Shown here: positions 53,313-61,497 of the stretch, one piece after another
Numbering within the stretch: position 1 is the first letter of the stretch
Layout of the letters: every line of letters begins with the position of its first letter
Assembly (NCBI GenBank): GCA_965243345.1
Contig: CBDEUR010000003.1
Location: 1,736,001 to 1,800,000, forward strand
From: Bin52 sp965243345
Lineage (GTDB): Bacteria; Pseudomonadota; Alphaproteobacteria; Thalassobaculales; Thalassobaculaceae
Reading direction: 5' to 3'
DNA length: 64,000 nucleotides
Program-made: the position numbers and the translations under genes
Notes under the pieces: model-generated
Seen by the model: only the letters and a program-made list of their open reading frames with translations
Database searches by the model: none
What the model was told of the DNA's origin: nothing

Positions 53313-54794
53313 ATGAACTCGTCGCCAGGCAGCAATCTGCTGATCATCATCTCGGACGAGCATCGCAGGGACGCGATGGGCTGCGCCGGCCATCCCGTTG
53401 TCAAGACGCCGAACCTGGACGGTCTCGCCGCCCGCGGCACGGTTTTCGAGAACGCCTATACGCCGTCACCAATGTGCGTTCCCGCCCGCGCCGCCCTGGC
53501 CTGCGGCGACTACGTCCACGCCATCGGCTGCTGGGACAGCGCGACACCCTGGCACGGTACTCCCGCAAGCTGGATGCACCGTCTGCGCGACCAGGGTATC
53601 GAGACCACGTCGATCGGAAAGCTGCACTTCCGTTCGGGCGAGGATGACAACGGCTTTTCGCGCGAAATCCTGCCGATGCACGTTGTCGACGGCGTCGGCT
53701 GGCCTGCCGGCCTGCTGCGCACGGATCCACCGGCATTTGAATCGGCGTCGCAGCTCGCCGCGGACGTCGGTGCGGGAATCAGCTCCTATACCGAGTACGA
53801 TCGCGCGATAACGCGGGCCGCATGCGAATGGCTGCTCGCCCGCGGAAAGCCGGAACTCCCGTGGGCGGCGTTCATATCCCTGGTCAGCCCGCACTATCCC
53901 CTTCTCGCACCGCGTGAATTCTACGATCTCTACGACCCCGGGTCGGTCGATTTTCCCGTCGCGTACGGGCAGGCGCAACGGCCCCGGCACGACGAGGTCA
54001 GGAACGTTGCCCGCTTCTTCGACTACGACCGGCACTTTGATCTGGGCAAGGTGCGCGAGGCCAGGGCTGCATACTATGGCCTGATCTCGTTCATGGACGA
54101 CTGCGTCGGGCGCATGCTGTGCGCACTGGACCGGTCCGGGCACGCGGACGACACGGTGGTCGTCTACGTGTCCGATCATGGCGACATGATGGGCGATCAC
54201 GGCCTGTGGACCAAACAGGTCATGTACGAGGCATCGGCAGGCGTCCCCATGATCATGGCCGGGCCTGCCGTCCCTCAAGGAAAGCGGGTTCGCACCGGGA
54301 CAAGCCTGGTCGACCTGGCACCGACGGCACTCGACGTCACCGGTGTTCCGGACCGTGCGGAAGCGTTGGTCCCGGGCCGCTCGCTGCGTTTGATCGCGGC
54401 AGAGGAGGACGACCCGGGCCGTACCGTGTTCAGCGAATACCACGACGGCGGCTCGACGACCGGAACCTTCATGGCCCGCTGGGACAACTGGAAGCTCGTG
54501 TACTACGTCGGCTGCAAGCCACAGTTGTTCGACCTGGCACAGGACCCCCACGAACTGCACGACCTGGCAAGCGGCGAGACTACCCACCCCGGGGTTCTGG
54601 CGGCCCGGCGGGAAGGCGAGAGGCGGCTGAGAGCCATTTGCGATCCCGAAGAGGTCAATGCCCGGTGTTTTGCCAGTCAGAAACGCAGGATTGCCGAACT
54701 TGGCGGTGTTGCGGCCTGCAGGGACGCATACGCGTTCAATCACACCCCGACGCCCGACGAGCAGCGTGCAGCGAAGGAAGGCTCCGCATCGTGA
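53313..54794 (+). CDS. Sulfatase family protein (choline-sulfatase-like)
   Basis: This 493-residue protein is a type I sulfatase of the alkaline-phosphatase superfamily. The formylglycine motif CVPAR is at residues 55-59 (C-x-P-x-R with Cys55 as modification site). It opens with ISDEHRRDAMGCAGHP (metal ligands), and later has VVVYVSDHGDMMGDHGLWTK. The layout suits choline-sulfatase or phosphonate monoester hydrolase relatives. No signal peptide is visible, so it would act in the cytoplasm. No formylglycine-generating enzyme gene is nearby. The ATG at 53313 has a GGGG-like site. Confidence 0.9.
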   Translation: MNSSPGSNLLIIISDEHRRDAMGCAGHPVVKTPNLDGLAARGTVFENAYTPSPMCVPARAALACGDYVHAIGCWDSATPWHGTPASWMHRLRDQGIETTSIGKLHFRSGEDDNGFSREILPMHVVDGVGWPAGLLRTDPPAFESASQLAADVGAGISSYTEYDRAITRAACEWLLARGKPELPWAAFISLVSPHYPLLAPREFYDLYDPGSVDFPVAYGQAQRPRHDEVRNVARFFDYDRHFDLGKVREARAAYYGLISFMDDCVGRMLCALDRSGHADDTVVVYVSDHGDMMGDHGLWTKQVMYEASAGVPMIMAGPAVPQGKRVRTGTSLVDLAPTALDVTGVPDRAEALVPGRSLRLIAAEEDDPGRTVFSEYHDGGSTTGTFMARWDNWKLVYYVGCKPQLFDLAQDPHELHDLASGETTHPGVLAARREGERRLRAICDPEEVNARCFASQKRRIAELGGVAACRDAYAFNHTPTPDEQRAAKEGSAS

Positions 54795-55107
54795 CTCTGT
54801 TCCGGCAACGCCAGCGGCATGCACGCTGCGAAGGCGCAGGCCGGACCACCCAGACCCCCGCCAGGTCCGCTGCGGGCTGGGCGTTCGAGCGGACACCGCT
54901 TGGCCGGACCGCGTGTCGAAACACCGCGACCGGGTCAATCCGCAAACCGTGGGCGTGATCCCGCCAGCGCCGACTCGACCCAGGCCTTCGCCGGGGGGGC
55001 CTGGTTGTGGTGATCCATGGGCTGGATCAGTCCCGGACAGCTGCCGGAGTCCCAGCTCGCGATGCCGCGACGGACGCGGCAGGCTCGCCGGCGAAAAGGC
55101 GATTCAG
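54795..55107. other. Unassigned region before the TraC remnant
   Basis: These 313 bp hold no recognised gene. The change from the sulfatase to mobile-element remains occurs here. Confidence 0.4.
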
Positions 55108-55470
55108 AAAAGCACCTGCGCCACCCAGCAGGCCGGCAACTACAACATCGCTGTCACTGGTAAGTCCGGTTCCGGAAAGCCGGTGCTGATGCAAGAGCTG
55201 ACGACCGGGCTTATGGGCGCCGACGGCGAGGACATTGTGATCTACGACGCGCGCTCGTTCCAATACACGGCGGAAGCGCTCGACAGCGCCTTCATCGTCT
55301 TCTGCAAGGACCCGGCCTGCCTCAACCCTTCGCCATGATCGACACGGATACCTTCAATCACGACGGCGACTATCGGGAGGAGTACTCCGCCATGCTGGTC
55401 GGCGTCATCGGGTGCACGGCCCGACGGTGCGATTCCATCGACGACATCGAAGCGGCCCACATTGCATAGG
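55108..55470 (+). pseudogene. traC: Conjugation ATPase TraC, fragment
   Basis: The sequence NYNIAVTGKSGSGKPVLMQE followed by LTTGLMGADGEDIVIYDARSF matches the Walker A region of TraC, the type IV secretion ATPase of F-like conjugation systems. The usual GKS is GKP, which would spoil nucleotide binding. The frame ends after PACLNPSP at 55338. In another frame AMIDTDTFNHDGDYREEYSA and DDIEAAHIA continue the homology, so a frameshift near 55325-55335 is present. Neither end of the protein remains. It marks a former conjugative element. Confidence 0.7.
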
Positions 55471-55527
55471 CCGTCGCCGCGACCTCGAATGAGGTAGGCA
55501 GGGGCGCGCCCGGCCGCCTATACGCGA

Positions 55528-55917
55528 TTGGCAAATGCAGGGACACCTCCACAAGGGACCGCTCACGGCACGCAAGAAGAACGCAGCCTGACTGGCCCGG
55601 AGTTCGTCCGCTTCGCAGCGCTGGTGGCGGTGGCGGACGGCCCACTGGCGGGGTTAGCGGCAGACTGCGTGGCGCCGCTGATCGCGCTGACCTTCCGCGC
55701 GGCCCACATCCTGGTGTCGAAACTGAGATGCGATATGTTCAAGGAAAGCCGCAGGGCGGAACTGGACGCGCTGATCGCTGGCGCTTCGGACGAGGAAAGT
55801 GGGCATGCGGAGGGGAATAACGGTATCCGTGCAGCGATCGGAGACCGGTCCGCCTGCACGGTTCAGGCAGCTTGCTGGAGTACGATCTCTTTCCAGACAC
55901 CCGCTACCCATTCATGA
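55528..55917 (+). CDS. Hypothetical fragment, uncertain
   Basis: A 129-residue frame reads LTGPEFVRFAALVAVADGPLAGLAADCVAPL followed by a moderately helical stretch ending ELDALIAGASDEESGHAEG. It shows no family that I recognise. Its placement after the TraC remnant suggests leftover conjugative cargo. Its end overlaps the convergent gene that ends at 55863. Confidence 0.25.
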   Translation: MANAGTPPQGTAHGTQEERSLTGPEFVRFAALVAVADGPLAGLAADCVAPLIALTFRAAHILVSKLRCDMFKESRRAELDALIAGASDEESGHAEGNNGIRAAIGDRSACTVQAACWSTISFQTPATHS

Positions 55918-56468
55918 AGTACGGGAAGCGGAGCGTTGTCTGTCCAGTTCTTCGGGTGCGAGACGAAGCAGAAATACACCGGACCATCGCAACACGCTGC
56001 AATTGGGGCGCACTGTCCAAGGACATCCCGTTCCCCACGGCTCCGATGGGCCGCGACGAACAGCTTGTTATCGGCCGCACCCATGACCAGTTTGCTCATG
56101 TCCACAACGATATCGCGCGTGTTTTGCAGGCTGAATTCTGACTCGATCTGCCAGTGGCACTGGGCGATGAACGAAAGATCTCTAGGGTGCCTCTCAAGTG
56201 ACCTCGTAGCCGATACGTCGCAGACCGCGACGTCGAACAGCAGCTCGTTGATGCCGAACTCCGCCTGATTGTCCCCGTTTCCCGCCCAGAAGACTCTATA
56301 CTTCTCGCGCGGATAGTATCTGGTAAACTGCCGGGCGAGTGAATCGACCCACTTTCTCGACCTCCGCCAGTTGGAATTCTTGTCGTTGCCGGGCTCGATG
56401 GGAGCGTGGCGCGCGTGTTTCCAAGCGTTCAGGACAACCTCGCCGATGTTGTTGCGGTCAACCGGCAT
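55863..56468 (-). CDS. Protein of unknown function, possible PD-(D/E)XK-nuclease-like fold
   Basis: This 201-residue protein looks intact and is less GC-rich than the core genome. It reads MPVDRNNIGEVVLNAWKHAR at the start. A block ELLFDVAVCDVSA is followed by AQCHWQIESEFS and VVDMSKLVMGAADNKLFVA. The spacing of an acidic residue, an E-x-E after a strand and D-x-x-KL recalls restriction-endonuclease-like proteins, but this is an impression, not a match. The ATG at 56468 has a GAGAGG site. It lies between TraC remains and a dead integrase, so it is probably mobile-element cargo. Confidence 0.55.
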   Translation of the reverse strand: MPVDRNNIGEVVLNAWKHARHAPIEPGNDKNSNWRRSRKWVDSLARQFTRYYPREKYRVFWAGNGDNQAEFGINELLFDVAVCDVSATRSLERHPRDLSFIAQCHWQIESEFSLQNTRDIVVDMSKLVMGAADNKLFVAAHRSRGERDVLGQCAPIAACCDGPVYFCFVSHPKNWTDNAPLPVLHEWVAGVWKEIVLQQAA

Positions 56469-56539
56469 GCGCTTTTTCCTCTCTCCGGGGTGTGCTGCGG
56501 GGAGCATATCAAGACACCCTGGCGCGGTGAAGCCCAACT

Positions 56540-57401
56540 AGGCCTGCGACGCCGCGCTCGCCTTCCTCGCACGCGAGAAGGGCGGCGGGAGTCCCGTAAC
56601 CTTTCCCGCTTCCGGCCGACGCTGGCGAAGTTCGCCGCAGAATATGTCGAGCGGCGTTCGCCATCATGGAAGCCGTCCACAGTGGCGACCACCATGAGTT
56701 ATCTCAACGTCGCCATCCTGCCCGCTCTCGGCCGTATCCGCGTCACCTCGGTCATGCGTACCGACACCGCCTGTTTCTTTCACGAATACGGACCGAATAC
56801 GGCCGCAGGAAGCCGGGCGGGGCGAATCGGAGTCATGACATACTGCGCACCATGTTCGACTGCGCCTGCACACAGACGAAAGTCCGGTCTGCGTCGCGGT
56901 GGTACGCTTGCTCCTGCTGACTGGATGCAGGCAGGGGAGATACGCCGCCTGCGCTGGTGTGAGGTCAAGCCGGGCCGGCTCGCGCTGATTGACGCGAAGC
57001 CGGGACCGAGGCACGTTTTGTTAGCCGAGACGGCGCGGATACTGTTAGCTTGCCTCGCCGGAACGGTGTCCGGGGAATGGGTGTTTCCGGGCAGGGGCGT
57101 TGACGAACAATTGGGCAAGAATGTGGTCTACCACTTCACGACCACAACACGCGATGCGGCCGGGATCGTGGCAGATGCGCGGCTTCACTATCCGCGACAC
57201 GCGCACGCCTCGCACGCGGTCCTGAACGGCGAGAGCCTACATGTCGCGGAGCAGCTTCTCCACCATCGACGGGCGTCCATGACGAACCGCGACGTCCATC
57301 TGGAGGACAAGACGCTGAGAGAGATTGCTGAGCATGTGGCGACAGCAATGAAGCGAAGGCTCATTGTGAAAACTGGCAGCACTGCAGCCGCGACTGATTG
57401 A
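56540..57401 (+). pseudogene. Tyrosine recombinase (integrase), degenerate
   Basis: Integrase homology is spread over two frames. The core-binding part (FAAEYVERRSPSWKPSTVATTMSYL, LPALGRIRVTSV) is in the main frame. The middle (GGANRSHDILRTMFDCA) is in another frame near 56810-56870. The catalytic part returns to the main frame: EIRRLRWCEVKPGRLALIDA, WVFPGRG, LHYPRHAHASHAV. The catalytic Tyr is replaced: TNRDVHLED has Asp where TNRYVHL is expected. LH-DLRH has become LHYPRH. It cannot be active. Confidence 0.82.
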
Positions 57402-57410
57402 CAGGATAGG

Positions 57411-58172
57411 GTGTCGGAAATGGAATGGATTACCAAGAAAGACATCGAAGAGTTGGAAAGCTATGCTATCGAACAAAACGAGGCATATGACTCCAACATA
57501 CCCGCACCCAACAAGCGGTTGATGGAGGCTTTGGAGAAATTCGGTCGCGAGCGGCTGTCAGAAAACTTCTTCATGCGAGACTTTATGTATTCGGAGATTT
57601 CAGCCGCTCACGGTATCTTGAATGTCCCATCCAATCCCGAATTGGCAATTCAGGCTGGTCAAGGTCTCTGCACGAATCTGTTGGAACCACTACGCGACAT
57701 CTTTGGGCACATCACTATTCGGTCTGCTTTTCGCAGTTGTGTGGTAAACAGGTATGGCTGCGAGCACAGGATGAACTGCGCTCAAAACAAGAACAATTAC
57801 GGGAAGCACATATGGGACGTTCTTGGTGAAGGCGACACTATAGGAGCGACAGCATGTGTCATAATTCCGCGTTTTATCGATTCTGACTGGTATAAAAGGA
57901 CCGGTGATTGGAGGGCCCTGGCGTGGTTCATTCACGACCAAGGGGACGAGAAGCTGCCATACTCGGAAATGTGCTTCTACCCGAAGAATGCCGCGTTTAA
58001 CCTGACTTGGCGCAAAAGGCATCGGAAACGGGAGATTCGCAGTCACGCCAAGCCAAAGGGGATTCTTACCCGGCCGGGATATGAGAACCACGATGGTGAT
58101 CATCGAGAGCATTATTCGGAGATACTTGATTTAGTGGGATCGCCTCATGAGCCAAGCGCTGGATCTCGCTAG
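57411..58172 (+). CDS. Peptidase M15-like protein, mobile-element cargo
   Basis: This 253-residue protein appears intact and is markedly AT-richer than the genome. It resembles the peptidase M15 group: FFMRDFMYSEISAAHGILNVPSNPE, then LLEPLRDIFGHITIRSAFRSCVVN and NNYGKHIWDV, which would carry the His and Asp zinc ligands of H-x(6)-D in part. Enzymes of this group cut peptidoglycan peptides, and phages use them as lysins. No signal peptide is seen. The start is GTG at 57411, with ATG at 57420 as an alternative. The stop lies just before a structured-RNA-like stretch. Confidence 0.6.
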   Translation: MSEMEWITKKDIEELESYAIEQNEAYDSNIPAPNKRLMEALEKFGRERLSENFFMRDFMYSEISAAHGILNVPSNPELAIQAGQGLCTNLLEPLRDIFGHITIRSAFRSCVVNRYGCEHRMNCAQNKNNYGKHIWDVLGEGDTIGATACVIIPRFIDSDWYKRTGDWRALAWFIHDQGDEKLPYSEMCFYPKNAAFNLTWRKRHRKREIRSHAKPKGILTRPGYENHDGDHREHYSEILDLVGSPHEPSAGSR

Positions 58173-58194
58173 TTCATGACCAAGAAGTCTCCCC

Positions 58195-58415
58195 TGTTGA
58201 GGGATGTTGAGCAATGATTGTGCCCTGAAGGTGTAATGGGACGAAAGTTGGAAGGGGTTAGAACCAACATGAGGATAACCGCCCAAGTGGTCTAAAGGGA
58301 AAAAGTTGTGAGCTTCCGAATAGGGGTTGGCTAGACATTTGCGGAGGCATCCCGGGGGTGCGGGGTGAGAAGGATCAACCGCCCCGCAGTCCAAAGAGAC
58401 TACATCAGGTGGCAT
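58195..58415 (+). ncRNA. Orphan structured RNA-like element (group II intron domain or HEARO/omega-RNA-like)
   Basis: This stretch has the texture of a catalytic or guide RNA rather than a gene. It has purine-rich runs, GACGAAAGTT (a GAAA tetraloop closed by three pairs), GGTTAGAACC, GAGGATAACCGCC, and a late TGCGGGG that can pair with CCCCGCA around AGAAGGATCAACCG. It resembles the 5' domains of bacterial group II introns or the RNA upstream of IscB/IsrB genes. Neither a reverse transcriptase nor an HNH/RuvC gene follows. Limits are approximate and the class is undecided. Confidence 0.45.
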
Positions 58416-59015
58416 TCGCGATGTGGAATTCGGCACCTGGGATCTTCACCGGTCGGAGCCACCGCGGCATCTGAGCGGGCGGCTCAGCAAGAGCTGAAAC
58501 CGATGGACGACTGCATCGCGAATTGTGGCTGTTGGTGATCGGTGCGGCGATCGCGAGTGCCGCGCGAAACGCGCGCGAGGGGATGGCGTTGCCGAGATGC
58601 CGGTGTGTGCACGCGGAAAAGGCCGCACAGCCGCCGGAGCGACGACACGGCCATCGATACACTACGGCTACCGCTCGACGACAAAGCGGTCTTCGGCCAG
58701 GCCTGCGCCGAAGAAGCGAAACATCCCCGCCGTGTTGCCGGGCATCGCCATGGCTGCCGTCAAGGTGCCCTCCCCTTCGTGCCGATGAGGGAAAACGGCG
58801 GCCGGACATCCGACTACCGCCTCGTTCACGGCCGGAACTCTCCTCTCGATGGAGAACAACACTCGGATGGAGTCGGCGGCGGGACGACGGCGCAACACGC
58901 GGAGGCTGGCGTCGTCGGAAGGGTAGATCGATCGACTGGATGAGGGTTGGGCGGATGCAGCGCGTGATCCTCCGTGTTGGACCGGCGTGAGGCGGCCAGC
59001 TTGAGCGTATCCGTT
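58416..59015. other. Unassigned region between the RNA-like element and the IS630 fragment
   Basis: About 600 bp of GC-rich DNA. A minus-strand frame (58668-58898) reads VNEAVVGCPAAVFPHRHEGE and MAMPGNTAGMFRFFGAGLAE, which looks protein-like but is not recognised. No complete gene is supported. Confidence 0.35.
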
Positions 59016-59360
59016 CTAAATGGAACCATATCCAGCGTTTCGGATGTAGTTCAGGCATTCTCGGGGCTCGATGGTGGCGATGAGGGTGCCGAGGTGGCGC
59101 CACGTATCCTCGAAATCGCGCTTCTGCGCGTTTCGCATCCAGTGCTTGATCTTGGCGAAGGCCTGTTCGATCGGATTGAGATCGGGTGAGCAGGGCGGCA
59201 GGAACCAGAGCCGGGCACCGGTGGTTCGGATCACCTGGCGGATCGCCTTGTTCTTGTGGCTTGCGAGTTTGTCGGGAATGACGATGTCGCCGGGCATCAG
59301 GGCTGGGACCAGCTCTTGCTCGACCCAGGCCTGGAAGCAGCGGGTATTGATGAGGCCGGT
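59016..59360 (-). pseudogene. IS630-family transposase, C-terminal fragment
   Basis: About 114 codons encode the end of an IS630 DDE transposase. They include NTRCFQAWVEQELVPALMPGD and IVIPDKLASHKNKAIRQVIR, with the second Asp in the place of the usual MDNLGSHK. RLWFLPPCSPDLNPIEQAFAKIKHWMR follows with the catalytic Glu, then a FRNAGY-like end (IRNAGY). Sequence before TGLINTRCF is unrelated and contains a stop, so the N-terminal half has been lost. An ATG at 59297 could still start a short product. Confidence 0.85.
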
Positions 59361-59795
59361 TCATTGACGATGGTGACGCGACAGGGTCCGATGCGGTGAC
59401 GGCCGGCCGTCCGGTTCGGCACGTGCCGTTGGCCGAACGGCACCTCGGCCGCTACGATCTCCCTGCGCATGACCGCAACGATTTCCATCTTGGCAAGCGT
59501 TCCCCGCATCCCGGAGTCGTTCGATAAACGTGCGCGTATGCAGGCTAGTGTCCGGCACCGTCATGGCGGCCATGCCCGCCACACCGAATGCCGTCCGAAG
59601 ACACCGCAGATACGACAGCCGCAGAAGGAAGTGGGGGTACATGATGGGAGAACCCTACAGGGCACAGGGAGTGGCGATGTGCGCCGCCGTGTCACGCGCG
59701 TCCTCTCCTCCCGGGCACCGGGTGCTCCGCGCCGGTCCCGGACGGGTCGACCTGGGTTGCGGTGCCGAGTACCGTGCGCTCGCTGGGGGAATCCC
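59361..59795. other. Unassigned region upstream of the DUF364 gene
   Basis: About 430 bp with open frames but no recognised family. A short frame ending at 59799 overlaps the next start (GTGA) and contains VDLGCGAEYRAL. It could be the end of a gene removed by the IS630 event. Nothing firm is supported. Confidence 0.3.
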
Positions 59796-60605
59796 GTGAC
59801 CGGAGAGCCGGGCGTCGTTGCCCGCGAGGAACTGATCGCGGCCACACCCGAGGCGGCGTGCCGTACTGTCATCGTCGGCTACAACTGGACCCTGGTGGAC
59901 TGGGAGTTGGGAACCGGTCTCGCATCGACGCCGAGGAAGGGAGTCGACGGCGCACGGACCACCGAAAGCACCGGCAGCTATGCCGGTCAGCCGTTGCGGG
60001 CTCTCGCCCGGCTGTCACGCAGCGCCAACCCGTACGAACGCACCATCGGCTGTGCCGCCATCAACGCCGGGCTCAACCGGCATGATCTCCAGGGCAGCGC
60101 CGGCAACGGTCTCGAGGTTCCTGACGGTGACCCCGGCCGGGTCGTGGTGATCGGCCGGTTTCCGGGGCTCGAAGACCGGCTGCCCGACGCCGTCGTACTG
60201 GAGCGTGCCCCCGGTCCGGGTGACCTCCCGGCCGAGGCCGCGTGCGAGGTGATCCCCGGCTGCAGCCACCTCCTGATCACCGCTTCGGCATGGGTCAATG
60301 CCAGCCTGTCAGGACTGCTCGCGCTGGCGTCGGGCGCCCGGGTCAGCCTCGTTGGCCCGGGAACGCCACTCGCGCCTTCCGTCATGGGGCGGTACGGGAT
60401 CTACAGGCTCGCCGGGTTCGTTGCCACCGACCCGGACGGCCTGCGCCGTTCAATCGCGGAGGGAGCGGGCGTTCGCCAGTTCCGTCACCAGGGACGCCCG
60501 GTCCTGCTTGAGTGCCCCGACAGCTACTCCGCCGCCACCTGCGCGGACGCCAGTTCCAGCAGGCAGTCATCCGGCAGCGGCTCGATGGCCGCAAAGTCGC
60601 GGTGA
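59796..60605 (+). CDS. DUF4213/DUF364 domain protein (putative heavy-metal chelation)
   Basis: This roughly 269-residue protein shows the two-part layout of the family. The N-terminal DUF4213 segment contains VIVGYNWTLVDWELGTGLASTP and GCAAINAGLNR. The C-terminal DUF364 segment contains RVVVIGRFPGLEDRL, VIPGCSHLLITASAWVNASL and SLVGPGTPLAPSVM. Members sit near metal-uptake genes, and a chelation role has been proposed without strong proof. The start is GTG at 59796. The last 82 bp overlap the convergent oxygenase gene, and the C-terminus becomes Ser-rich, so the true end may have shifted. Confidence 0.75.
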   Translation: MTGEPGVVAREELIAATPEAACRTVIVGYNWTLVDWELGTGLASTPRKGVDGARTTESTGSYAGQPLRALARLSRSANPYERTIGCAAINAGLNRHDLQGSAGNGLEVPDGDPGRVVVIGRFPGLEDRLPDAVVLERAPGPGDLPAEAACEVIPGCSHLLITASAWVNASLSGLLALASGARVSLVGPGTPLAPSVMGRYGIYRLAGFVATDPDGLRRSIAEGAGVRQFRHQGRPVLLECPDSYSAATCADASSSRQSSGSGSMAAKSR

Positions 60606-61321
60606 GCGATCCACTCCGGGCGCTTGAACCGGGTGATGCGGTTTTCCACGAGGCACAGCGACAGGTAGACGATCGTGCGCGGCATCGGGCTGATGTTGGG
60701 CGGACTCGCATGCGCCAGCAACGAGTGGAACATCAGCATGCTGCCGGCCGGGCCGGTCGGTGCGACGCATCCTCCGCGCTCGGCAAGCCGGGTCACCGTC
60801 TCGCGGTCGAGCGTCCACAACGGGTAGCTGGTGGTCTCGAGGTCATGGGTCGCATCGAGCACGCCGGAGCGGTGACTGCGCGGCAGGAACAGCAGCGGAC
60901 CGTTGGCCGCGGTCACGTCGTCGAGGAACAGGGCAATGTTGAGCGCCCGCGGCTCCGGCATGCCGTCATCGCGATGCCAGACACCGAAGTCCTGGTGCCA
61001 TTGCCAGACATCGCCGTCAAAGGCCGCCTTGGCGTTGATCTTGTACTGGTGCATGTAGACCGGGCCGCGCAGCACCTGTTCCACCGGCCCGATCAGGCGC
61101 GGATGCGCTCCGAGTCGACGGTGCGCCTCGCTGTAGGTATGGGCCGCGAACGCGGTCCTGGCGATACCCGATGACTCGCGCCACACTTCCTTGCGGTCCA
61201 TCGCGTAGACCTCGTCCGCGGCCTCGCGCAACACCCTGATCTCTTCGGGCGAAAACTGCCCGGGCATGAAGAGGTACCCCTCCTCTTCGTAGTGGCGGAC
61301 CTGTTCCTCTGTGAGCATCAT
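60524..61321 (-). CDS. Phytanoyl-CoA dioxygenase family protein
   Basis: This 265-residue Fe(II)/2-oxoglutarate oxygenase belongs to the PhyH family, which includes ectoine hydroxylase. It opens with TEEQVRHYEEEGYLFMPGQFSPEEI. The iron site is WQWHQDFGVWHRD (His-x-Asp), followed by NIALFLDDVTAANGPLLFLPRSHR and a later MFHSLLAHAS with the third His. The Arg that binds 2-oxoglutarate is expected in PRTIVYLS. I chose the ATG at 61321, which follows a GGAGG. The substrate is unknown. It diverges from the reductase-like gene. Confidence 0.88.
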   Translation of the reverse strand: MMLTEEQVRHYEEEGYLFMPGQFSPEEIRVLREAADEVYAMDRKEVWRESSGIARTAFAAHTYSEAHRRLGAHPRLIGPVEQVLRGPVYMHQYKINAKAAFDGDVWQWHQDFGVWHRDDGMPEPRALNIALFLDDVTAANGPLLFLPRSHRSGVLDATHDLETTSYPLWTLDRETVTRLAERGGCVAPTGPAGSMLMFHSLLAHASPPNISPMPRTIVYLSLCLVENRITRFKRPEWIAHRDFAAIEPLPDDCLLELASAQVAAE

Positions 61322-61497
61322 CTCGCTTGCCTCCCGAACGGTGCCGAAATGATACACCAAAGGGGCCGAATCCCACAGGGACACGGACGGGGGAGTCCCG
61401 GCCTTCGCGGCGGGTGGACTTGCATTCGGCGCCGTCATGTCACAGAACACCCGGGCTCACTGCACTGCAAAACACTGATGCCGGAAGGGGAACAGGC

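Noticed and set aside
58405..59364. A 319-codon minus-strand frame over the IS630 fragment
   Set aside because: Arg/Pro/His-rich composition. The real transposase sequence is in another frame of the same strand.
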